NCBI GenBank assembly: GCA_001247695.2
Contig: LGRX02031382.1
Coordinates: 1-27,402, forward strand
DNA length: 27,402 nt
Direction of reading: 5' to 3'
Origin: Cymbomonas tetramitiformis
Taxonomy: Eukaryota > Chlorophyta > Pyramimonadophyceae > Pyramimonadales > Pyramimonadaceae
Shown here: piece by piece, positions 1 to 9,300 of the stretch
Numbering within the stretch: the first letter of the stretch is position 1
How the letters are laid out: each line of letters starts with the position of its first letter
Translations under genes and position numbers: made by a program
The notes under the pieces: model-generated
The model's input: only the letters and a program-made list of their open reading frames with translations
Told to the model about the DNA's origin: nothing
Databases searched by the model: none

Positions 1-921
1 ATTCTGACACACACTTAAAAAACGCAACGCTATCGATGGAAAAATTCTCTCAATTTCTGAAATCGCCTTGACAGACGCTACGATTAACAATATCTGACGA
101 TCCAGAAAAATTCGGTCAAATGAAGTGGCGACATCTAAAACGTCCGATTTTCACAAGAGACGATCCTCAGGTCGAGGAACCCTTATCCTGCTTTCAAGAA
201 CACTTCAAGAACGCTCGTTTCCTGAATTTAGACAGTGCTGGATCGGGTGCATATCACGTCATGAAAGAGAACTCTATTATGTCATGCTGGCGAAAATGAA
301 TACGATCGCGTCATGAAAATCTCTTCCAACTGCCGTAGATCGATTATTCAGATTATCGCAGTCCGCTGATATTTTTACATCGATCCGATGAAAATTACAT
401 ACCATATTTCCCATTCACATATCACTAATGTGATGACGTGTCCGACCTCACTGTCGAATGTGCGGCCAACCAGATATTCATACGAGGGAAACAGAATCCG
501 CTTGCATCCTTTCGCATTCACCTCCCTGCTAAGACCGCTGAACTGAGCGCCCCGTAAGTCACTCTTCAGCGCCGGCCGTTGTGTTTGGTATAATCCCGTG
601 TACCAAACACAAACGTAACTTTGCATATGCATCCTAAAGTATGTTAGGAACCTCATATTTCTTGCGCGCGCAAGATCCGCTCAGATTCTAGGAGTCTGGA
701 CGCGGCGCGTTAGAGGGGGTGATTTGGCATTCGTCGAGTCCGCTGACTTGACTCACGCGCAGCAGCGACGCATAATGCACAGCATGACTTTATCACGCAT
801 ATCTCATAGGCAAATGCAACATATGTTTAGCATCTGACACTGCACTGACAGCTCTGGCGGAAACGCGGATGTCGTTTGCGTCCACGTTTCCGCTAGCAAG
901 GGTTTCTTCTCTCATTCGCGC

Positions 922-939
922 GCTCGCTTGCAAGCGAGC
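922..939. repeat. 18-bp perfect palindrome
   Basis: GCTCGCTTG is followed directly by its reverse complement CAAGCGAGC. The flanks (CTCATTCGCGC to the left, GCGCATCGCGTGAG to the right) continue an imperfect dyad of about 50 bp. It could form a cruciform or hairpin. No gene context explains it, and it may be the relic of a small foldback element. Confidence 0.6.
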
Positions 940-1251
940 ATGCGCATCGCGTGAGGGAAGTGTTTGCAAAAATAGCACCTCGTGTGTGTCGATTTCCCGA
1001 AATAAATTGGACAGACTCGTCAGTCAACCATACAGTAAACACTCGATTTTAAGAAAACAGGAATTTTAGGTCAGCCTAGCAACTTTCTTATTTATATAGA
1101 GATCTTAAATATGGAGTGTTATGTGTTAAATATTATGAAGAAATCAAAAAAGCTGGCTACTTTCTTATTGGCGGGTTTTCTTATTACTGAGTGATTACTG
1201 TACATCACGCTGTAGGCTGGCGCGTTCATGCGGGTATAGAGAACAGAATTT

Positions 1252-1322
1252 TGAGTTTATAAAACCCCCAATAGTTGCGATTGCGGGTATCATTCTACGT
1301 GATGCGCGTATTTATAAACTCA
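1252..1322. repeat. 12-bp perfect inverted repeat with 47-bp spacer
   Basis: TGAGTTTATAAA at 1252-1263 is matched by its reverse complement TTTATAAACTCA at 1311-1322. The spacer carries further partial dyads. A small foldback element or a transcript hairpin are both possible; neither is proven. Confidence 0.55.
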
Positions 1323-1690
1323 GTAGGAATATGTGATAGTATTCAATAGGAAATGTTTGCTTAGATTAATACATGATCTTAGGAAGTAATCTTGTTTTGG
1401 CTCGACATGGGCACACTGCGGGGGAGAAACGTTCCGTGTTATTCTTAAAATTGCATATCCAACAAATCACATTTGAACATAGCAAAATGCGCCCCTTGCA
1501 AAACGCGACAGGCATAGACAGTCCTGTCGACCGTGAATCCGTGATGCGTGAAGAGGCATTTCATTGAAACGATAGCGATAGAAAATCTTTGAAAATGACC
1601 TACCGTATCGCATATGCCACCGCAGGATCAAATCTAAATATTATGATATTTAGATAGAGAGCAGCTTACCGTTTAATATAGATGTCCCCA

Positions 1691-1736
1691 AAGTTGGCGA
1701 ACACCCGTGAAGTATAAATATACTGTACGCCAACTT
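1691..1736. repeat. 9-bp stem hairpin with TATA-like loop
   Basis: AAGTTGGCG at 1691-1699 pairs with CGCCAACTT at 1728-1736. The 28-base loop contains TATAAATATA. It lies about 20 bases upstream of the G-rich motif at 1755. A bidirectional regulatory site is conceivable, but no transcript start can be seen. Confidence 0.5.
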
Positions 1737-1754
1737 CGAACATTCTACGCATTT

Positions 1755-1783
1755 GGGGAGTTTGGGAGTTTTGGGAGTTGGGG
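1755..1783 (+). other. putative G-quadruplex motif
   Basis: Four G-runs (GGGG, GGG, GGG, GGGG) are separated by loops of 5, 6 and 4 bases, each loop beginning AGTT. This satisfies the usual G3+ N1-7 quadruplex rule on the + strand. The regular G-run/AGTT phrase looks like a short degenerate tandem repeat. It is not the TTTAGGG or TTTTAGGG telomere unit of green algae. Confidence 0.5.
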
Positions 1784-2416
1784 AGTTTTACAATGGGAGG
1801 CCCCCAAAAAATTGAAAGTTTTACCGAATCTAGGGTTTAAGATTTTCCCTAGTTTGATGTAACTTTATTTAAATTTCCGGCAGTTATAGGGTTTAAGAAA
1901 TATTCCTAAAATTTACCCAAAAATTATCTTTTTCAGCCTGAATTAAGGAAAATGTTTTTGGGGGTTCTGCGAGGAAAACAGGCATTTTAAAGTAAACTTA
2001 TACAATATTTGCCGAATTTTTAAGCTTCAAAACTTTTTCGAAATTCGGCAGCAAAATGAAACTTTTTACGCCTGATTTTATGAAATATATTTTTGGGGGT
2101 TCATCGACGAACCCCCAAATTTTTTGTATAGTTTTATATGGATTTCAGGCTTTTTTGGGGTTTCGGAAAATTTCCGAATTTTCAAAAAGAATCCATATCT
2201 TTTTAACCACTTTAAGGAATTTCTTTGGTTGGGTTGGTCCCTATTTTTTAGGGTTTACACAGTTATTTTTTTCATATTCAAGGCAAACATATTCTTGGGT
2301 TCAATAACCACAACAAAATATCACATAAATTACAGGCGCGCATGTTTCGCCTCTAGAGTTTAATTGGTGGACAAATACAGGCTGCAGGTGTTACGTCAGA
2401 ATGGCTGAATCAGGAT

Positions 2417-2914
2417 GTGAACAGTCTAATAAAGGACATTTGCATTTTAAGCGAAGACGTTCTGAATGCTTTCTTTAATATATTAAGTCAATGGGCTGAA
2501 TTTTCTGAATTGTTTGCAAGTGCTTTCTTTAACACAATGCATAAAACGATGCTTCAACGGGATGAGTACGCTACAGCGCTTAGCGTCGTTGAAACGTATT
2601 TAAAATCAAAGCTCACAGAATTCGTAAATTTTGTGTATGTTCGGTTTAATAACACCGATAATGGACATTCACAGAAAATTATGCATCAGCCAACAGTAGA
2701 ATTCATCGACACCAATCTAAAGACGCACATATGCGAAGAGGTGCCGAAAAACTCCCCATATCAGTCCATAAATCAATGTATTAATTTCTTTTCGATTTTG
2801 GCTTGTGCTTTGACGATTGACACAGAGAGTGATCGATATTACGCGGTATACGCGGCGCAGATGTTGACATGGGTTCATGATAAAATGGAAAAAATACAAG
2901 ATGACAGACCATGA
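2417..2914 (+). CDS. hypothetical protein, AT-rich gene, start unresolved
   Basis: This 165-codon open frame has believable protein composition: regularly spaced hydrophobic residues, mixed charges, and a mostly helical look. I recognise no domain. The frame has no ATG at its beginning; the first listed codon is GTG at 2417. It stays open upstream to a TAG at 2354-2356, and CAG-type acceptor sites lie at about 2380 and 2386. An upstream exon and splicing are therefore more likely than a GTG start. The last 14 bases overlap the next small frame, which begins at ATG 2901. The codon use is AT-rich and unlike the transposon genes to the right. It could be a native gene or part of an integrated virus or element; I cannot tell which. 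Confidence 0.4.
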   Translation: MNSLIKDICILSEDVLNAFFNILSQWAEFSELFASAFFNTMHKTMLQRDEYATALSVVETYLKSKLTEFVNFVYVRFNNTDNGHSQKIMHQPTVEFIDTNLKTHICEEVPKNSPYQSINQCINFFSILACALTIDTESDRYYAVYAAQMLTWVHDKMEKIQDDRP

Positions 2915-3032
2915 TACAATGTTAGACGAATTGAAAGGATGCGAAGGTAAGGACGACGACGGACTTCGAACAACAGAAGAGTTAATACAAGTAACAACTA
3001 GGGTAGCGGAAATATATGATACTATATTGTAG
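2901..3032 (+). CDS. small acidic ORF overlapping the previous gene
   Basis: An ATG at 2901 opens a 43-codon frame ending in TAG at 3030-3032. The predicted peptide is acidic, starting MTDHDTMLDELKG, and looks coding in composition. It overlaps the end of the 165-codon frame by 14 bases in a different frame. It may be an overlapping gene, the true C-terminus of the neighbour after a frameshift, or an exon fragment. A strong splice-donor match, AAG then GTAAGG, falls inside it near 2946. No family is recognised. Confidence 0.3.
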   Translation: MTDHDTMLDELKGCEGKDDDGLRTTEELIQVTTRVAEIYDTIL

Positions 3033-3068
3033 CCTATAACGGACAACATTTAAGGCCTAAAATCTGAA

Positions 3069-3541
3069 TTATGTATGAGCGTTGTTTTTTGCAAAAGTCA
3101 TTATAACATCATTGAGTATTTGTGCTCTTAATTCCTCATCAGCACACACTCCGCTGCGTTCGCACTCTCGCCGCTCCGCACCTCGCGCGCCACGAACGTC
3201 ACGTCCGCGCCCACGTCCGCGCGTACGTCCCGCGCACGCATCTCATCGTCACGAACGTGTCCGGACGCAACCACAGCACCTCCGGCGTCTTGCGACGCAC
3301 GAGTGCGCTGTACTGCATATTGTCATCGGTGTGCATAATCTGCACGCGCAGGTCCGGCGCGGAGCCCTTTGGCGCGGCATCGTCCTTCGTGTTTTCCCGA
3401 TGCGCAAAGTCCGTCATACCGAACCATCGACTTCCATACGCGCGATCCCCCATCCCCGTACCACCGAGCTGCTCGCGCCGCTCGCGCCGGCGTGCATAAC
3501 GATGCCACGGTCACGTTTTTTTTAATGTGCTGCGCGCCCAC
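3069..3541 (-). pseudogene. GC-rich, degraded coding-like patch, unknown
   Basis: GC content rises abruptly at about 3135. On the minus strand one frame (3199-3453) gives a protein-like stretch with phrases such as GSRWFGMTDFAHRENT and HTDDNMQYSALVRRK. It ends in a stop, after which two other minus frames look equally coding down to a TAA at 3069-3071. I read this as a broken gene fragment, possibly part of the mobile element to its right. No domain is recognisable. Chance openness in GC-rich DNA is the main alternative. Confidence 0.25.
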
Positions 3542-3598
3542 GCTTTACTGGCGCGCCGCGAACGATTGCTGGCGTCATCGGGTATCCATAACGCTCGG

Positions 3599-4209
3599 TT
3601 AACACACCACTGAGGATTTCTGTTAATAAAGTGTTAAAAAGTGTTAATTATGTGTTAAAAAGTGTTAACGGGTAGGAACTGTTAATATTGGTGGTATAAA
3701 TCCCGGTGGTAAATAATGATTGGCTTGGGAAAAAGTTAAGGAATTATATAATTCATGTTAACAGAATGTTAACAGAATGTTAACAGAATGTTAAATTAAC
3801 ACAATTTTAACAGAATGTTAACACTTAATCGGAGGGGTGCCGGAGGGAGTTGAAATAGGCCCCCCTCGCGAGATCGTTACACATGTAAGGAATATTAACA
3901 GAAAATTAACACTTTTAATAGGAATCATACACGTGGCACTCGGATTAACAGTTTTGCCGGATACTAACACTTGGCAGACTGTAAACGGTCATGAATTAAC
4001 AGATTTGACCGGATCGTCCACGTGGCATGACTATTAACACTAGCACCACTAGATATTAACAGAAATTCCAGATTGTTCCACGTGGCATGTATATTAACAC
4101 TAGCACCACTAGCTATTAACAGAAATTCCAGATTGTTCCACGTGGCATGCTAAGAGGGACTGCCGATGCTACTAAAAGTACCACTGGAACAGATACGTTC
4201 CATGTGGCA
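3599..4209. repeat. dense short-repeat block: TTAACA and CACGTGGCA motifs
   Basis: TTAACA or TTAACAC occurs well over a dozen times, including a run of TTAACAGAATG units from about 3758 to 3795. CACGTGGCA-type boxes occur at 3930, 4018, 4078 and 4138, with a variant CCATGTGGCA at 4200. No ORF here is credible. The block lies just beyond the 3' end of the transposase gene (stop at 4344). That is where CACTA-type DNA transposons carry subterminal repeats bound by their own transposase, so I infer this is the left subterminal region. The exact terminus and terminal inverted repeat are not identified. Confidence 0.5.
4021..4140. repeat. 60-bp tandem duplication
   Basis: Two adjacent 60-bp units (4021-4080 and 4081-4140) differ at three positions. 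A third copy starts and stops after nine bases (4141-4149). Each unit carries one CACGTGGCATG box and two TTAACA motifs. This looks like recent amplification inside the subterminal repeat block. Confidence 0.85.
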
Positions 4210-4343
4210 AGCAGGCATTCGCTATCTACACAGAGCAACTGGACGGAGCTGATGAAGCTGCGCAAGCGTTCGGTGTCCTCCTTCGATTGCTGCGCGGAGC
4301 TGATGAAGTAGCTTGCGCTATTGCTTCTTGCAACGTACCGCTT

Positions 4344-4844
4344 TCATCCCCGGCCATAGGTAAGTCGCGTGTAGAGGTATACGCGGTTTCCAGGTGGGCG
4401 ATGGATAATGACCTTGGTTTCGAGACGGCTTACCGGTAGGAGAAGGGTACGTTTTTCTGCCTCGTTGCATACATACACGCCCCGGCTGTTCATGGTAAGG
4501 TCCTCAACAGTGGGGTAGGCGGTCACCATAGCCAGGCGGCACACGGTGTCGTTGGCGGCGGAGTTCTCGGCGGAACGCTTCAGGAAGATCAAGTAGTAAG
4601 CCTCCACGGTGCCGTACTCAAAAGCGTCGGCCGCGCATGTACTCAAAGCCACGTTGAAGGAGATACGCGTTTTTGCCCGGGTGTAAACCCGGGATGTGAA
4701 GTCCTCATCGCCTCTTCGCATGCGCGAGAATCGAAGGACGTCCATGGCATCCAGGGAAGGGCTTGCGTGATCGCCATAAAGGGATCGGACGCACCCCACC
4801 AGTTCCCGGTGCAGACGACCCCCCTCCTCGTTTGCCAAGAACGC
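4344..4844 (-). pseudogene. C-terminal part of Plavaka-like transposase, downstream of insertion
   Basis: This minus-strand frame ends in TGA at 4344-4346. It is the continuation of the exon cut at 18752. When the Ty3 element and one copy of AACGC are ignored, the two sides join in frame (TAAF on one side, LANEEGG on the other). The segment includes EAYYLIFLKRSA, VCRLAMVTAYPTV, VYVCNEAEKRTLLLPV and a closing ETKVIIHRP. This matches the C-terminal pattern of fungal and algal Plavaka-type transposases, a YY..V strand, an LA.V..Y strand and a C-terminal V..I..V strand, as I know the family. The apparent open frame up to 4910 runs into the LTR and is not the native sequence. It is cut off from its promoter and the rest of its gene, so presumably dead. 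Confidence 0.6.
4840..4844. repeat. left target-site duplication AACGC
   Basis: AACGC directly abuts the left LTR and is identical to 18752-18756 beyond the right LTR. Five bases is the usual duplication length for Ty3/gypsy integrases. Confidence 0.92.
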
Positions 4845-5537
4845 TGTGCCAGGGGCACGACGACAGATGCTCGGAGATATGTTTTTGATTGAACGTGCAA
4901 AGGTACACAATTCGCATTTTTATAATATACTGGATCAGGGCCAGATTGAGGTACAAACGATAATTCGGTTCCGAGTTCTGAAGGCTAAACACTTCTCAAG
5001 TGCTCTACTTATTCACTCGTCACTCAGGTTGCAGGGTCAACCACTCGAGAGCCGATGTCACACTTCGGCTCAACGTTCAGTTCCCGATCCGATCTCATTT
5101 CTAATTCCGATTCGTCATTCTCGATTCAGATGTTATGCCGACAGGCTGACACGATGACTGCCCCACAGTACTGTCATACTACTGTACTGTCATACTGTCA
5201 TACTGTCATAGCGTCATACTGTCATACTGTCATAACCTTAATATCTGATATTCGATTTCATTGTCTTTTCAACCCCGATGCGAATCTGACCATTCTTCGA
5301 GGGTCTGACTGAGTTCCACGATGACACCCCCCACAGTACTGTCATACTACTATAGTGTCATACTGTCATACTGTCATAGTGTCATAGTGTCATACTGTCA
5401 TACCCCGGACATCTGGTATTCATTCTCATCGTGATTTCAAGCCCAATTTCACTGTCATCGTGCCAATCCCAGATTACCCCCGATGACACACATACGGACG
5501 CATAGGCATATCGGCTCACGCTGTGCCTCCGGGCACA
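4845..5537 (-). repeat. left LTR (3' LTR of the element)
   Basis: This 693-bp direct copy of 18052-18751 starts TGTGCC and ends GGCACA. Differences from the right copy are a one-base T-run change near 4884, about eight scattered substitutions, and a different number of TGTCATA units. Both termini are themselves short palindromes: GTGCC-AGG-GGCAC on the left and TGTGCC-TCCG-GGCACA on the right. Open frames within it are by-products of the repeats. Confidence 0.95.
5169..5402. repeat. TGTCATA/ACTGTCATA short-repeat arrays in left LTR
   Basis: Two clusters of 8-9-base units (about 5169-5233 and 5330-5402), ACTGTCATA or AGTGTCATA, lie in the U3-like part of the LTR. The equivalent arrays in the right LTR have a different unit count in the first cluster. 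Their position suggests promoter or enhancer repeats, but no function is shown. Confidence 0.8.
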
Positions 5538-5551
5538 ACTCTCCCCCCCTT
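5538..5551 (-). other. polypurine tract
   Basis: Read on the minus strand, a purine run built on seven G (AAGGGGGGGAGAG) ends next to the TGTGCC start of the 3' LTR. This is the expected primer site for plus-strand DNA synthesis. Confidence 0.8.
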
Positions 5552-5595
5552 AGGAGTGGTCTACCTCCTGGGATCACTCCGCTAAGGTACCCATC

Positions 5596-5662
5596 TAAGT
5601 TCCAGTTCTTAGGTTTTCTGGTTCCTTGCTGTTTCCAGTTCTTAGGTTCTCTGGTTCCTCTT
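5596..5662. repeat. two-copy tandem repeat in the 3' non-coding part of the element
   Basis: TTCCAGTTCTTAGGTT followed by TCTGGTTCCT occurs twice, about 33 bases apart, between the pol stop at 5726 and the polypurine tract. The function is unknown. Confidence 0.7.
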
Positions 5663-5725
5663 CGAGCATAGTTTGCCTGCCGCTACCAGGGCACCACTTT
5701 CAAGAAGAAGGGTGCCACTTGGAAT

Positions 5726-6390
5726 CTAAAGCGGGTCTTCAGTGTCGCGGAGGCGTAAATGTCGGAAAAGTTGTCGTAGCAGGAGTGCTGGCACGGGATA
5801 TACACTCGCGGATCGACCTGCTCCAGTCTGCTGCGGGTGAGGTCCAAGCTGAGCAGTCTCTGGATGAGCACCGGTTGCCCATCTGCACGCACACGGTGTT
5901 GAAGTAGTACAGCGTAGCAGGGGCGAGGGTGGTGCTGAGTTCGTCCATATGCAGGTGGGTTTCATGTACTGCGTACCGTACATGCAATAGGTACACACCA
6001 GCGGTGGGGGAAGCTGGCGCATCATAGGGCGAAGCCGTAGCGCGTTAGGGAAGCGACCTCTGGGGTTTTCCATGAACCAATGTTTTGGCTCCAGGTAGTC
6101 AATGATCTGCAATGCTCGTCGTACGATTTTGTCAGCCTGGGGAAGGTCAGGGGGTCCACCAGTGGTGCGCGCTTGACTGTACTGCCTGCAGGGGGGACTT
6201 GCCCAAACAACATCGAAGAATCCAGGCGGGTATTGTCTGTAGTCCCATTGTAGGATGTCACACACATGAGTGGGTTGCCAGATATGCCCGGAGTCGAGGG
6301 TCACTACTGAGGCGGAGGGGAAGCAATTCAGGAATTCCCTCTCTACTGAGCCAGTACCGCTGAAAAGTACGAGAATCCTGGGCGTGCGGG
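5726..6390 (-). other. cytosine-5 DNA methyltransferase-like domain at the C-terminus of pol
   Basis: Three diagnostic blocks are in order. LVLFSGTGSVEREF is motif I, for cofactor binding. VVWASPPCRQYSQA is motif IV and carries the nucleophilic cysteine. HWFMENPRGRF is motif VI, with the ENP/ENV glutamate. A conserved end block (WATGAHPE, then VPALLLRQLF just before the stop) suggests the domain is complete. It is short, about 220 residues, with no obvious long target-recognition region, and resembles compact DCM-like domains in algae and large viruses. C5 methyltransferases have been reported in retrotransposons of some protists and algae, so the class is not without precedent. Confidence 0.78.
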
Positions 6391-9300
6391 TTGTTTTTGT
6401 CTGTATTGCCAGCAGCTCTGTCACCAGTGCCAGCGACCCATCTTCCACGCGCTCTTGGCGTTCCCACGGCAGGGGGATATCATCTTCCATCTGTTCGAGC
6501 TGGTCCAGTTCATCGCAGGGATTAGTGATGAGGTGGGCCAGTGTCATTCCGGCTTGAGCGGAGTGGCGGCCACGCTGCTCGCGTCGCCGAGTGGCTTCGT
6601 CGCGGACTTGCGCTTCCATGTGCAGCCTCGCTTGCTCGAATTCACGAAGTTGTTGAAGTGGACTTCCGCGTTCAAGTTTGTCACGCGTCCTCCATTGGTC
6701 GTGAGCTTTGGAGTAGCCAGTCCAGCGAACCTTCCACTCTTCCACCTCCTTTCCTCGAACAGACCGCACTCGACGTGCAAGGATGCGCTCAACGTGTGCT
6801 TCCTTCTGACCGTCCACTACCACTTCTTCAGGTACTGCTAGGTGATCGCGTGCGGCAAAAGCATCTTGACCGCTGGTGTACGGTTTGAGGCGATGTTGAG
6901 CGAAGACGTCGTGAATCCGCCAGTGAGGAGGGAGGCGTAGGCGGTAGGCTACTGGGGCTCCTCTGTCGGCCTCTGGCATGGTCATCTGTACATCGCTGAA
7001 GAAGCGTTCGGTCACAGGAACTGGTCCATGCCAGCGCTTGGTCAGTTTCCTACAGATGGAGCGATCCATCACCTTCTCCGTAAGGTGTTTCGCCTCTATC
7101 CAGACCAGATCTCCAACAGCATACTCCCGCTGCCCGTGTCTGCGATCAAACTGTTCGCGCTGTCGCTGTTGAGCCAGCTCCAACCGCTGCCTGGCGTCCC
7201 GCAGCTGCGACGAAAATTTCACAGCCACTTCGTGTGCGGTGCCTACTCCCCCAGTTCGTCGTCCGGCGGTGGACTGCGCGGCCTCCAGGAAAAGATCCAA
7301 CTGCGACAGCGGCGAGAACCCGAACACCAGTTCAAACGGCGTGAAGCCAGTAGATTCACTCCTGGAGTCATTGATCGCGAACTCCACGTTAGTGGTGAAC
7401 AGATCCCAGTCCTCCACATTGGCGTCTACAAAGGACCTGAGCATGTCCTCAATAACCCTGTTGCTGTGTTCCGCCTGGCCGTCAGACCGAGGGTTGTACG
7501 GCGTGGTACGAGCCACTTTCACACCCATCAGTCTCATGAGTTCCTGCCAGAAAGCATCTTGAAACCGCGGGTCACGATCAGAGACAATCTTCATAGGCGC
7601 GCCATGTAAGCGCCACACCGAGTCAAAGTAGATTCTGGCCACCACAGCTGCGGAGCTGTCGCCGAAGTTCATCGGCACAACGTGGACCATCTTCGTCAGC
7701 TTGCAGGTGAAGGCCACGAAAGCATCATTGCCCCTCTCTGATACCGGCAGGCCGGTGACGAAGTCCACCGCGACATCCTGCCATGGTCTGTTCGGGATGC
7801 TGTGAGGGTTTAGCAACCCATCCGGGTAAGTTCCCCGCGGCCTCACTGATTGGCACACTGCGCAGGATGCAACCCAAGTGCCCACATCTTCCGCGGCACC
7901 ACGCCAATAGAAGCGTCGCAGCACCCTCTCCAGAGTCTTGTCTCGCCCAGTGTGGCCCGAGGACAATGACTCATGAGCATGGCGAATCACTACTTCTCGA
8001 AGTGGAGAGTCCTCCCCCAGCACCAACTGATATCTCCCTGCTGCGGTTCTCCAAACCATTTCACCTACCAGCCTGAAGTCCTGTAGGCATTGGTGTGGCG
8101 CCGCCTTCACTTTCTCTCGTAGTGAGCGAAGTGTCCCCTCTCGGGTGTACTCCGCTTTCAACGCGCGCAGGAACTTTGAGTCCGACTGCTGGGAGGCTGC
8201 GTCTCTGAAGTCTGCCGCCTCGCCTGTCCTTATCACAGCGGGGGCTGTTCGCGGATGCCTCACGCGTGCTGGTTGTGGTTTGGCGGGAGGGGCGTGTACT
8301 ATCAGAACAGGCCAGCGGAGGTCGAAGGCTCTCCCATCTGGGTTCTCGAAGAACTGGTTGGGCTCGCCCTTGTCATCGTGAGTAGGGATGACCTCAACAA
8401 TCTGCATATTGGTCTTTCTGAAAAGTTTGCGCCACGCGGGGAGCTTGGACTGGTGATCTGGTAGAACGAATACTGCTGAGGTGTTCTCTGGGTCTGCCTT
8501 CCATTCTGCGATATACTTGTTCAAGATCGCCTCCACAGTAATGCACTTGGAGTTGTATGGAGGGTTACACCAAACCCGAAGGCCCCTCCATTTCTCTGAA
8601 AGGCAGTCTGTCCAGAATCTATCCGCCTGTCTGTTGCGGCCGCCAAAGTCACAACAGGCGTCCACATCGAAGGGTCCAAATTTCTCGGCGTACTTCGAGG
8701 AGTACTCTGCTCGGACACGCCAATTCTGTGAGTCCTCTGGGGGAGCCTGCCGTTTCTGTGGGTGAAGGACTGGGGATGAAGTTAACTGTTGGGGCGCCTG
8801 CTGCGGGGTTGGTGAGCTCGTCGGCACCTTCTCAGTGGGCGCCTCTGATGCGTCAGCTCGTGACGTAGGTGTTCGCGTCTTCGGTGACGCCAACTGCGGA
8901 GGCGCTGGGGTCGTAGAGGCCTTCCCAGCGCGTGACATACTCCTCGTTATCCTTATCTGGGGTGGAGCTCTATCAGGGGGTTTGCGTGGAGCTTTTACCG
9001 GCTTCGCACCATCAGCTGCAGGCCAGTCAGGCATGTCGAAGTCGAGGTGATCCTCCTTCATTCCCTTATAGAGCTTCGGGTTAACGAGAGCGATGGTCTC
9101 CTCCATGTCCATGGCCTGTTCCGCCACGGAGAGGGTCTCCACTGCTGAGAGCCAACAGTCAACTGTCTGGGCCCAGTGGGGATGAGCTGCGGGTGGTGAG
9201 CTGGAGAAGTATTCAGACTCCAGCGTTGCCAGGGGGTCTTTCGGTAGATCTGAGGTGGGGTCGATCACCCCTGCCTCCTTCAACCCCTCACGCACGTCCT

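Larger units (their letters stand above)
1..2350. other. AT-rich stretch with no supported gene
   Basis: I see no convincing coding region here. The open frames are short, have unremarkable composition and match no family I recognise. The stretch from about 1780 to 2340 is T- and G-rich on the + strand, with repeated TTTTGGGGGTTC-like phrases, and resembles intron or intergenic filler. Small inverted repeats and a G-rich motif inside it are listed separately. Base composition is clearly lower in GC than the retroelement that begins at 4845. Confidence 0.6.

Noticed and set aside
375..656. A 93-codon minus-strand ORF in the left part.
   Set aside because: No domain, no codon bias and no neighbours; chance openness is likelier.
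1828..2275. TTTAGGG-like phrases suggesting telomere sequence.
   Set aside because: They occur only singly or as partial repeats, not in arrays; CTAGGG/CCCTAG at 1830-1852 is a tiny dyad.
4846..5157. A 103-codon ORF in the left LTR and a similar one at 18091-18363.
   Set aside because: They are the same LTR sequence read by chance; no protein is expected from these parts of an LTR.
5169..5402. CRISPR-like short repeats.
   Set aside because: The units are 8-9 bases with no spacers, sit in LTRs, and the genome is eukaryotic.
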